Below, one piece after another: positions 43,661-51,378 of a stretch of DNA of 64,000 bases (position 1 is its first letter; every line of letters starts with the position of its first letter). The notes beneath the pieces were generated by a model. It did no database searches, was not told the origin of the DNA, and worked only from the letters and a program-made list of their open reading frames with translations. The translations under genes and the position numbers were made by a program. Source of the DNA: Agrobacterium albertimagni AOL15 (GTDB taxonomy: Bacteria > Pseudomonadota > Alphaproteobacteria > Rhizobiales > Rhizobiaceae); NCBI RefSeq assembly GCF_000300855.1, contig NZ_ALJF01000023.1:248001-312000 (forward strand), in the 5' to 3' direction.

Positions 43661-45145
43661 CTAACTGACGAAGTAATAGAGCAACAAGGCCGCAGCCAGC
43701 AGGGCTGCGACCCCGCCAAAGGCGAGGCTACGACGGCGGTCCTGGCGCGAGGATGCCCCTCCGGCGTAGTCGAACCGCTCATAGACCACGTTCTTCATGG
43801 AAAGGCCGAGATCGAGCAAGGTATCGGAGACGGCCGAAACCATGCCGCCTGGGCCACACATCAAGGCAACACAGCTGCGTGGCTCGATCCCATCAAGAAG
43901 ATCCTTTAGCCGGGCGTGGTCGAGCCGGCCGACCGCGCACTCGAAGCCAGGTGGGGAATCCTCGCTGATCAGCAGGACCTTCAGATCCAGCGCAGCGTGT
44001 GCTGCGGCTATTTCCTCCAGACAGGCGAAATTGCTCGGCTTTCCCACCGCGTAGGCGAGCCGAATGGGTCGCTTGTCGCGCCGTGCGATGAGGTCGCGCA
44101 GCATGCCGATGATCGGCGCAATGCCGACACCGCCGGCGACGAGGAGCACCGCCTCGCCCGGATGAGCCTCCAGGGCGAATTCACCATAGGGGCCGTCGAT
44201 GCCGATCGGCGTGCCGGGCTGCAGATTGCCGATGCCACGGGTGAAATCACCGACCTCCTTGATGATCAGGCTCAAGCCCGGACGGGTCGGGCTGTCGGCG
44301 ATCGAAAACGGGTGATCGAACAGCGGGAAGCGCCTGCCGCCTTCCGTCATCCAGACGAACTGGCCGGCATGATAATCGAGCGGCGGTGTATCTTCGGCGG
44401 GCTGGATGTCGAGTTCCCAAAGACGATCGGCCCGACGCGTGACGGACCGGAGCCGCCATGGCCTGCGATGGAGATTGAGCCAGCGATAGCCATAGAGGAT
44501 CGCCAGTACTGCAATAATCGTGGCGGCGATCAGCAACCAGTAGATCTCCAGTGCGCCCCTCGCCGCAAATCGGCCGGTAGATATGGCATGGTGCAGCCCG
44601 CCAGCGGTTGCCACTGTGCCGAGAAAGAGATGCGTTCCTCGCCAGACTTCGTAGCGCCAGGGCAGACGATTGCGAAAGGCCGACGACAGGACCAGGAGGG
44701 CGAGGGCTGCCCAGGCAATCACGCCGGAGCGATAATGTGGCCGGGTCAGGTAGGCGACCAGACGCTCCGCGCCGAGGTTGGGATCCTCGAGCCAGGTCGG
44801 GGCGACATAGGCCAGGGGGTGAAGCACGATGGCCAATAGGATCCACCAGGCGGCCAGCTTGTGAAAGGCCATGATCTTGTCGATGCCGAGCCGGCCCGAG
44901 ACCACTTCGAAGCGGCCTGACGTCACGAATTGCACGGCCATGCCGGCCAGTCCGACCATGCCGAGACCGGCGGCCAGTCGCTCCAGCGGATCGTGCGGGG
45001 AAGCATCGGTCATCAGGGAGAGAGCGAGCGGCAGCGTGCATAGCCCGAGATAGAGGGCCGCCAGAAGGCTGGCGGGCAGACGGGGCAAGCGGCGGGTGGA
45101 GCGTTGCGACATGGCAGGCATGCCGGGCGTCACGGTGTCGGTCAT
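43661..45145 (-). CDS. membrane flavocytochrome reductase (ferric reductase-like)
   Basis: 494 residues. A ferric-reductase-type transmembrane domain (about 25-220) carries two heme-b histidine pairs: H95 with H109, and H172 with H185 or H186. Next are an FAD-binding barrel with HPFSIADSP (about 285), and an NAD(P)-binding domain with GGVGIAPIIGML and LMCGPGGM. The last about 22 residues (SLAFGGVAALLAAALLLYYF) form an extra hydrophobic helix after the NAD domain, which is unusual. AGGAGG precedes the ATG. The gene is divergent from a pentaheme cytochrome c; the two probably form one electron-transfer route from NAD(P)H to the periplasm (inference). Confidence 0.88.
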   Translation of the reverse strand: MTDTVTPGMPAMSQRSTRRLPRLPASLLAALYLGLCTLPLALSLMTDASPHDPLERLAAGLGMVGLAGMAVQFVTSGRFEVVSGRLGIDKIMAFHKLAAWWILLAIVLHPLAYVAPTWLEDPNLGAERLVAYLTRPHYRSGVIAWAALALLVLSSAFRNRLPWRYEVWRGTHLFLGTVATAGGLHHAISTGRFAARGALEIYWLLIAATIIAVLAILYGYRWLNLHRRPWRLRSVTRRADRLWELDIQPAEDTPPLDYHAGQFVWMTEGGRRFPLFDHPFSIADSPTRPGLSLIIKEVGDFTRGIGNLQPGTPIGIDGPYGEFALEAHPGEAVLLVAGGVGIAPIIGMLRDLIARRDKRPIRLAYAVGKPSNFACLEEIAAAHAALDLKVLLISEDSPPGFECAVGRLDHARLKDLLDGIEPRSCVALMCGPGGMVSAVSDTLLDLGLSMKNVVYERFDYAGGASSRQDRRRSLAFGGVAALLAAALLLYYFVS

Positions 45146-45271
45146 GAGGTCCTCCTGAATGCCTTTCTAGCAGAAGAACGCGGTCCGGAATTGATCTCGG
45201 TCATATCGCAATGTCGCTTTGCCGTTCATCATGATCCCATCGCCACGACGCATAAGACCGAGGAGGATCCC

Positions 45272-46378
45272 ATGACGCCGCGACGACCAAGCCGCCTTTT
45301 CACCCTTTTCACCATCCTGCTGGCATGGACCGCCGTGCTGGTCGCCGCACCATCGGTGCAGGCGAGCGACGACAGTCCGATCAGCAAGCTGGTCGAATCG
45401 TGGCTGACTTCGCCTCACGCCAATTACCATTCTCCCTCGTTCACTTACTGGAACAAGGAGGGCGAGGTGCCGAAGGCTTGCGCGACCTGCCACTCCGAGA
45501 CGGGCTTCCGCGATTTTCTCGGTGCAGACGGCAGTGCTGCCGGCAGCATCGAACAGCCGGGCGTGATCAATGCGCCGATCGGCTGCGCCTCCTGTCATAC
45601 GGAGGCGGCGCATGCACTGGATTCGGTGCGCTTTCCATCCGGCGCAGAGGTTGGCGGACTGGGAAGCTCCGCGACCTGCACCGTCTGCCATCAGGGTCGG
45701 CAGTCGGGTGCGGCCGTCACCAAGGCCGTCGGGACACTCGGCGAAGACGAGGTGTCGGGCGAGCTTTCCTTCATCAACATCCACTATGCCGTGGCCGCCG
45801 CGACCATGCATGGCGCGGATACGGCAAGCGGCTATCACTATCCCGGCAAGACCTATGCAGGGCGCTTCCAGCATGTTCCAAGCGCCAACAGCTGTGTCGC
45901 CTGTCACGATCCGCACACGACGAAGGTGGCGGAAGACGGCTGTGCAAGCTGTCACCGGGGCGTGGAGTCCATCCGCGACATCCGCATGCGGCATGCCGAC
46001 TTCGATGGGGACGGCGACATCCGGGAAGGCGTGCATGGCGAGATCGGCACCCTGCATGAACGGCTTTACGACGCGATCAAGATCTATGGGGAGGCCGTGC
46101 TCGGCGCGCCGATCGGCTATCACAAGGACCGGCATCCGTATTTTTTCGGGGATATGAATGGAGACGGGGTCATCGGCGACGAGGAAGCGATACGCGACAA
46201 TGCCTACAAGGCCTGGACCCCTCGCCTGTTGAAAGCAGCCTACAATTACCAGGTCGTGGCGAAGGACCCGGCGGGTTATGTCCACAATCCGGCCTATCTC
46301 CTGCAATTGCTGTATGACAGCCTCGAAAGCCTGTCATCGGCCGTGGAGATCGACATGGCGCGGTTCTCTCGGCCGTGA
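45272..46378 (+). CDS. periplasmic pentaheme cytochrome c with EF-hand motif
   Basis: 368 residues from ATG 45272 (GGAGGA upstream). A signal peptide ends near QAS (about 32). Five C-x-x-C-H heme sites are visible: CATCH 70-74, CASCH 105-109, CTVCH 136-140, CVACH 208-212 and CASCH 224-228. After them come DFDGDGDI (243-250), a partial calcium loop, and D294-x-N-x-D-G-x-I-x-x-x-E305, a complete EF-hand loop. The C-terminal 60 residues (NAYKAWTPRLLKAAYNYQVV and further) are helical, as in multiheme cytochromes of the nitrite-reductase/NrfB type. No clear catalytic Lys-type heme site was seen. Partner: the divergent flavocytochrome. Confidence 0.88.
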   Translation: MTPRRPSRLFTLFTILLAWTAVLVAAPSVQASDDSPISKLVESWLTSPHANYHSPSFTYWNKEGEVPKACATCHSETGFRDFLGADGSAAGSIEQPGVINAPIGCASCHTEAAHALDSVRFPSGAEVGGLGSSATCTVCHQGRQSGAAVTKAVGTLGEDEVSGELSFINIHYAVAAATMHGADTASGYHYPGKTYAGRFQHVPSANSCVACHDPHTTKVAEDGCASCHRGVESIRDIRMRHADFDGDGDIREGVHGEIGTLHERLYDAIKIYGEAVLGAPIGYHKDRHPYFFGDMNGDGVIGDEEAIRDNAYKAWTPRLLKAAYNYQVVAKDPAGYVHNPAYLLQLLYDSLESLSSAVEIDMARFSRP

Positions 46379-46408
46379 CGGCGAGAGGGGCAGCCCGCTG
46401 AGGTCGGA

Positions 46409-47317
46409 TCAGCGGTCTAAACTCTCCGCCTCCGTCTTCTCTCCCAGCCAGGCCACAAAAGCCCTGACCGCCGGGCGTTTTGCAGCGGCCGGCGCGACGG
46501 TCGCAAAATAGGCGGTACCGAGATCAAGCGCGGCATCGGGCCAGGGCTCGAGGCTGCCATCGGCGACGAGCTTTTCGGTGATCGATCGCCAGCCGAGCAT
46601 CAGGCCGCGGCTGTCTAGCGCCGCCTGCACCGCCTGAACATAGTTATCGAAGACATGGGACTGGCCGCGCGGCTTTGGCAGACCGCGCCCTGCGAAATAG
46701 TCGCTCCAACCTTCCCAGTGTCGCGCCTCGACGGTGCGGACATGAATGAGCGGTGCGGTCTCCAGCCCGGCGCCTTTTGCCAGCAAGTTTTCAACGAGGG
46801 CCGGGTGGCCGACGGGACAGACGACCTCCGAGAAAAGGCGTAGCGTCTCACCATCGGTCCAGGTGCCGCGACCGTAGCGCAGAACAAGATCGGTGCCGGG
46901 CCAGATTTGCGGCAGGTCGGTGGGCGGCACCTGGACATTGACGAAGAGCCCGGGATTTCGGGCATAGAAATCGCTGAGGCGCGGCATCAACCAGTGGGTG
47001 GCAAAACCCATGGTGCAGGCAACGGTCAGGCGCTGGTCGACCAGACCGGTGCTGCTCCGGATTTCCTCGATCGTGGCGGCGATCAGGTCAAGGCCGTCCC
47101 TGGTGGCGCGGGCGAGTTGCTGGCCGGGTTCGGTGAGGCGCGCGGGCCGCGTCGTGCGATCGATCAGGACGGCGCCGACATGATCTTCGAGCGCCTTCAG
47201 GGCTTGGGTTACGGCAGGCTGAGTAACGTTCAAGGCGCTTGCCGCCTCGCGCATCGAGCCGAGGCGGGCGACGGCCTCGAATGTGGTCAGAAGGCGCAAG
47301 GGCGGCAGACGGCTCAA
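46409..47317 (-). CDS. LysR family transcriptional regulator (GcvA-like)
   Basis: 302 residues. MSRLPPLRLLTTFEAVARLG with SMREAASALNVTQPAVTQAL is the helix-turn-helix of the GcvA-type LysR subgroup, followed by a substrate-binding domain (about 90-295). It is divergent from the dioxygenase/aldolase operon with 118 bp between starts and is its likely activator or repressor. Convergent with the cytochrome gene. Confidence 0.88.
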   Translation of the reverse strand: MSRLPPLRLLTTFEAVARLGSMREAASALNVTQPAVTQALKALEDHVGAVLIDRTTRPARLTEPGQQLARATRDGLDLIAATIEEIRSSTGLVDQRLTVACTMGFATHWLMPRLSDFYARNPGLFVNVQVPPTDLPQIWPGTDLVLRYGRGTWTDGETLRLFSEVVCPVGHPALVENLLAKGAGLETAPLIHVRTVEARHWEGWSDYFAGRGLPKPRGQSHVFDNYVQAVQAALDSRGLMLGWRSITEKLVADGSLEPWPDAALDLGTAYFATVAPAAAKRPAVRAFVAWLGEKTEAESLDR

Positions 47318-47435
47318 CTTAACCTCCAGCTTAACTCAGCATAAGCATAATCGCTCTGTTTTCCCCTGGGAAGTCGGATGATGATCATCAAATCCGATCC
47401 GCTCTCTCTTGAGCCAGACTTAAGGAAATCCCGCG

Positions 47436-48572
47436 ATGAACATGCATGTTGCCACCGGGGCCGTGACTCTCGCCGACAAGGGCCTGCATCTGCCGCTTTC
47501 GGAGGGAAAACAGGCCTATTTCAATTACTACTGGCTGCGTGACAATTGCCCCAGCTCCTTCGACAGCAAAACGCGCGAGCGGAGCTTCGACATTTTTCAT
47601 CTCTCCACGGCCCCGCGCGCTGACAGTGCCGAGTTGGAGGGGGATGCGCTCGTCATCCGCTGGGCGGGCGAGAATCACGTGTCGCGTTTTCCGCTGGCGC
47701 TGCTTGAGCTCTATACCGAGGGCAAACATCGGCCGGATCCGGCCGACATGCCGCGCAAGGCCTGGTTCAGCGACCATTATCCTGACATTCCGCGTTTCTC
47801 GCAGCCGGAGTTGATGCGCGATCCGGCCAAGGTGGCGGAGTGGATCAAGGCGATGATCGTCGAGGGGCTGACGATTGTCACCGACATGCCCGACAGCGAT
47901 CAGGGGCTGACCGAGACGGTCAAGCTGATGGGCCATGTGCGGCCGACCTTCTTCGGCGACTATTTCGACGTGAAGACGCATATCAACCCGACCAACACCG
48001 CGTATACGGCGAAGGCGCTGGAGCTGCATACCGACACGCCGGCCGAGGAACATGCACCGGGCATCCAGTTCCTGCATTGCCGGGCGAATACCGTCGAGGG
48101 CGGCATGAGCATCTATTCGGACGGGGTGGCCGTGGCTAATGCTTATAGAGAGATCGACCCGGAGGGGTTCAAGCTTCTGTCGGAGATCGACATTCCCTTC
48201 TATTGCGAACACGACACTTACGACATGCGTTCGCGGCAGCGGGTGATCGAGCTCGACAAACATGGCGAGGTCTCAGGCCTGACCATCAGCCAGCACATGG
48301 CCGACCTGTTCGACCTGCCGCAGACCGTGCTCGACGACTACTACCCGGCCTTCTGCCGGTTCGGCAAAATGCTGCAGGACGACCGCTTCATGATGCGCTT
48401 TCTGATGAAGGCGGGCGAATGCATGGTGTTCGACAATCACCGCATCGTGCATGGCCGCATGGCCTATTCGGCAACCAGCGGCGACCGCTATCTGCGCGGC
48501 TGTTATGCCGATCGCGAGGAGATGCGCTCGACCTATCGGGCGCTGACGACGGAAGGACGGTTCAAGGCATGA
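47436..48572 (+). CDS. TauD/TfdA-superfamily (gamma-butyrobetaine hydroxylase-like) dioxygenase
   Basis: 378 residues, the size and layout of gamma-butyrobetaine/trimethyllysine hydroxylases. The N-terminal domain (about 20-95) has WLRDNCPSSF, the site where the family normally has three zinc Cys ligands; here only C38 remains with Ser or Phe at the others, so zinc binding is probably lost. The dioxygenase core (about 110-370) has the iron triad H198-x-D200 (LHTDTPAEEH) and H339 (NHRIVHGR), and RYLRGCYADR near the 2-oxoglutarate Arg. The substrate is likely a quaternary ammonium or amino acid, not fixed by sequence. Its stop overlaps the aldolase ATG. Confidence 0.88.
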   Translation: MNMHVATGAVTLADKGLHLPLSEGKQAYFNYYWLRDNCPSSFDSKTRERSFDIFHLSTAPRADSAELEGDALVIRWAGENHVSRFPLALLELYTEGKHRPDPADMPRKAWFSDHYPDIPRFSQPELMRDPAKVAEWIKAMIVEGLTIVTDMPDSDQGLTETVKLMGHVRPTFFGDYFDVKTHINPTNTAYTAKALELHTDTPAEEHAPGIQFLHCRANTVEGGMSIYSDGVAVANAYREIDPEGFKLLSEIDIPFYCEHDTYDMRSRQRVIELDKHGEVSGLTISQHMADLFDLPQTVLDDYYPAFCRFGKMLQDDRFMMRFLMKAGECMVFDNHRIVHGRMAYSATSGDRYLRGCYADREEMRSTYRALTTEGRFKA

Positions 48573-49333
48573 ATATCTCCCCGTCCATGAACGACATGCT
48601 CGATGAGGCAGCACTCACCACGCTGCGTCAGGATCTCGCTGCCGCCTTCCGGCTTTGCCACCGCTTCGGCTGGAGCGAGTCGGTCGGCAATCATTTCAGT
48701 GCTGCCGTCTCCGCCAATGGACGCAAGTTCCTGCTCAATCCGCGCTGGCAGCATTTTGCAACGATCAAGGCGAGCGATCTGCTGTTGCTCGATGCTGACG
48801 ACCCCGACGTGATGAAAGGCGAGAATGCGCCCGACCCTTCGGCCTGGACCGTGCATGGCACGCTGCACCGGATGCTGCCGGAAGCGCGGGTCATCCTGCA
48901 TTGCCACTCGCCCTACGCGGTGGCACTCTCCTGCCTGAAGGATCCGACGCTTCTGCCGCTCGACAACAACACGGCGCGCTTCTTCGGCCGGATCGGCTAC
49001 GACCTCGACTTCGGCGGGATCGCGGATGCGGTGGAAGAAGGCGAACGGCTGGCAGAGATGATCCGCGGCAAGGCGGTGCTGGTGATGGGCAATCACGGCG
49101 TCTCGGTCGCCGGCGAGACCGTGGCGGATGCGTTCGAGGACCTGTATTTCTTTGAAAAGGCGGCGCAGACCATGGTGCTGGCGCTCTCGACCGGACAGCC
49201 GCTCGCGGTTCTGTCGGACGAGATCGCTCAGGGCACGTCGGACGGATGGATTCCGTACCGGGGTATGGCAGAGAAGCATTTCGCGTATTTGAAATCCTGC
49301 CTCGACAAGGAAGATCCGTCCTGGCGGGATTGA
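48569..49333 (+). CDS. class II aldolase/adducin family protein
   Basis: 254 residues. The zinc histidines are H111-x-H113 (ILHCHSPYAVAL) and H176 (VMGNHGVSV). The Glu that serves as acid/base in L-fuculose-phosphate aldolase (SSEWRFH) is replaced: the corresponding segment reads PSAWTVHG. This places it in the adducin-like branch with atypical chemistry. Translation is coupled to the upstream dioxygenase by an ATGA overlap. A hydroxylated product of that enzyme is the natural candidate substrate for retro-aldol or decarboxylative cleavage (inference). Confidence 0.87.
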   Translation: MNISPSMNDMLDEAALTTLRQDLAAAFRLCHRFGWSESVGNHFSAAVSANGRKFLLNPRWQHFATIKASDLLLLDADDPDVMKGENAPDPSAWTVHGTLHRMLPEARVILHCHSPYAVALSCLKDPTLLPLDNNTARFFGRIGYDLDFGGIADAVEEGERLAEMIRGKAVLVMGNHGVSVAGETVADAFEDLYFFEKAAQTMVLALSTGQPLAVLSDEIAQGTSDGWIPYRGMAEKHFAYLKSCLDKEDPSWRD

Positions 49334-49393
49334 CGGCTTTCCGGCACCCGGCTCAACGGAAGAAGCTTTCCTTTTCGCCACTGATCAATATCG

Positions 49394-49846
49394 TCAGGCC
49401 TTTCGGCGGTTGCCGAGATAGATCAGTGCCATCGAACCGGCCAGAAGAGCGATCGACAGATACCGCGCGGGGCTGAGCGGGATCTCGGCATTGTTCAACC
49501 AGCCGAAATGATCAATCAGCAGGCTCATCGACAACTGCCCAGTGATGACCGCAACCGTGGCGGCGGCTATTCCGACTCGGGGCACGGCAAACACGCTGAC
49601 GAGAATATAGACGACACCGAAGAGCGCGCCGATCAGTTGCCATTTCGGCGCGGTGAAAAGCGTCATCGCATGGGGTGGTTCGAAGAAGAAATACAACAGG
49701 AACGAGATCGCGGCGCCGAGAACGAAAGTCAGCCAGGCGGTTTCCAGGACTCCCGCAGCATCGCCGAGGCGACCGTTGATCGACGACTGGGTCGCGAGGG
49801 CGACACCACCTCCCAGAGCGAGAACTACGAACAGCAAGAAGGTCAT
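49394..49846 (-). CDS. half-size DMT transporter (DUF606/YdcZ type), second gene
   Basis: 150 residues with five hydrophobic helices. It opens MTFLLFVVLALGGGVALATQSSINGRLGD, in pieces, a DUF606 signature, and contains GQLSMSLLIDHFGW, matched by GQVAASLVIDHFGL in its neighbour. Five-helix DUF606 proteins are thought to form dimers that make a full drug/metabolite transporter. Its ATG overlaps the stop of the upstream paralogue. Confidence 0.85.
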   Translation of the reverse strand: MTFLLFVVLALGGGVALATQSSINGRLGDAAGVLETAWLTFVLGAAISFLLYFFFEPPHAMTLFTAPKWQLIGALFGVVYILVSVFAVPRVGIAAATVAVITGQLSMSLLIDHFGWLNNAEIPLSPARYLSIALLAGSMALIYLGNRRKA

Positions 49847-50277
49847 GTAGGGAGGATCCCGAGTGTGACTAGAATGAGGGCGAGTGCGGACAGGCGGTAG
49901 CGGTCCATCTGTCGGCGCGGAGTGCCGAACAACCCGAAATGATCGATCACCAGGCTGGCCGCCACCTGACCGCAGAGGATGCCGACCATGGTGATACCGA
50001 CGCCGATGACCGGGGTGGCGAGAGTGAGGACGATGACGTAGACGGGTCCAAGTATGCCACCGGTCAGCAGCCAGCGGGGTTGGGCCATGAGATTCGACAG
50101 ACTGCGTCTGGGTGCAAAGACCAGCGCGACAGACAAAAGCAGCGCGCCGACCAGAAAGATCGACAGCGTGGCGGCCATGTGGCCGACGTCCTCGCCGAGT
50201 GGACCGAGCAGCCCCGCTTCGACGGACAGCCCCATTCCCGACACCACCACCAAGAGTAAAATTGCTATTTGGCCCAT
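49843..50277 (-). CDS. half-size DMT transporter (DUF606/YdcZ type), first gene
   Basis: 144 residues from ATG 50277 (longer starts at 50289 and 50298 lack a ribosome binding site). Five hydrophobic helices; the repeat block GQVAASLVIDHFGLFG near residue 105 aligns with the neighbouring paralogue. The two genes overlap by 4 bp and probably give a heterodimer. A LysR gene is divergent, so this looks like a regulated efflux or uptake pair. Substrate unknown. Confidence 0.82.
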   Translation of the reverse strand: MGQIAILLLVVVSGMGLSVEAGLLGPLGEDVGHMAATLSIFLVGALLLSVALVFAPRRSLSNLMAQPRWLLTGGILGPVYVIVLTLATPVIGVGITMVGILCGQVAASLVIDHFGLFGTPRRQMDRYRLSALALILVTLGILPT

Positions 50278-50364
50278 CCGGCACCCCATGCTGTTCAAGA
50301 GTGCCGATCTAGGTTATTGCATCACGGACAACAACGATGCCAAATCTCAAAAGATAATTGCCCT

Positions 50365-51330
50365 ATGAGCAATGAAATAACCTTGCTGGCGCTCCGTCTT
50401 TTCGTCGAGGTTGCGGCGACCGGCAACTTCACTGCGACCGCCAAACGACGGGGCCTGCCGCCGTCTTCGGTATCACGGCACATCCAGGGACTCGAGCAGG
50501 CGCTCGGGCAGAAATTGCTCTATCGCCATACGCGCGCCGTGACTTTGACGGACACAGGCGTCGCCTATCTGAGCGAAGTTCGCGATGCGCTTGCGGCACT
50601 CGATATTGCAACCGACCGGGTGGCCGGGGCTGCCAGCGAACCGCGTGGCCTCTTGCGCATCAACGCACCGGTCGCTTTCGGCCGGCGCCATATCGCTCCC
50701 TTGCTCGCCGGCTATCAGGCCCGATTTCCGCAGGTCGAGGTGGAGTTGACGCTAACCGATGCGGTCGTCGATCCCGTGGCCGAGGGCATGGACGTGACGC
50801 TGCGTATCGGCGTGCTCAAGGATTCGAGCCTGACCGCCCGCAAACTCGCGGCACAGCGCTATGTCGCCTGTGGGTCTCCGACCTATCTCGATTCCCGCGG
50901 GAGGCCCGGCTCCCCGGAGGAGCTGGAGCGACATAACTGCCTGCTCTACAAAGGGGTGAGCGGACGGGAGCGATGGCACTTCCGCGACAGTACATCGGAT
51001 TTTCGCAATCATGAGGTTCATGGAAACCTCACGAGCAACAACGCCGAGAGCCTCGTTGAGGCAGCGTTGCAGCATCAAGGACTGGTGCTGTTCCCGACCT
51101 GGTTGCTGCATGACAATCTGCGAGCCGGTCGTCTGGAGGCGGTGATGCAGGATCATGTGGCTGCGGTCGACACAGTGGTGCACGACATCCACGTGATCCA
51201 TGCGGAGAACCGCCTGCGCTCCTTCAAGCTCCTGTCGTTCCGCGACTATCTGTTCGAGCGGATCGGTACCCCGCCATACTGGGACGGAGGAGTGCAGGTC
51301 GGTCCGGCCAAAGCATCCCTCACCCCATAA
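50365..51330 (+). CDS. LysR family transcriptional regulator
   Basis: 321 residues from ATG 50365, which gives MSNEITLLALRLFVEVAATG; the helix-turn-helix (about 8-65) includes NFTATAKRRGLPPSSVSRHIQGLE, in pieces, of the CrgA/AaeR-like subgroup. The effector domain spans about 90-295. It is 87 bp from the divergent DMT pair and probably regulates it. The upstream reading frame contains other in-frame starts without support. Confidence 0.87.
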   Translation: MSNEITLLALRLFVEVAATGNFTATAKRRGLPPSSVSRHIQGLEQALGQKLLYRHTRAVTLTDTGVAYLSEVRDALAALDIATDRVAGAASEPRGLLRINAPVAFGRRHIAPLLAGYQARFPQVEVELTLTDAVVDPVAEGMDVTLRIGVLKDSSLTARKLAAQRYVACGSPTYLDSRGRPGSPEELERHNCLLYKGVSGRERWHFRDSTSDFRNHEVHGNLTSNNAESLVEAALQHQGLVLFPTWLLHDNLRAGRLEAVMQDHVAAVDTVVHDIHVIHAENRLRSFKLLSFRDYLFERIGTPPYWDGGVQVGPAKASLTP

Positions 51331-51358
51331 AAAAACCGCCGCCCGAGGGCAGCGGTTC
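51328..51358 (-). terminator. intrinsic terminator of ilvD
   Basis: On the minus strand GGAACCGCTGCCC pairs with GGGCGGCGGTT (arms around 51334-51345 and 51347-51357; one mismatch), followed by seven Ts (the A-run before 51337). It also lies against the end of the convergent LysR gene. Confidence 0.85.
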
Positions 51359-51378
51359 CAAATCGGATATCGAGTGGC

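Noticed and set aside
49847..50284. N-terminal extension of the second DMT gene
   Set aside because: The extension is out-of-frame sequence of its overlapping upstream paralogue; the two genes are distinct, so a frameshift was not invoked.
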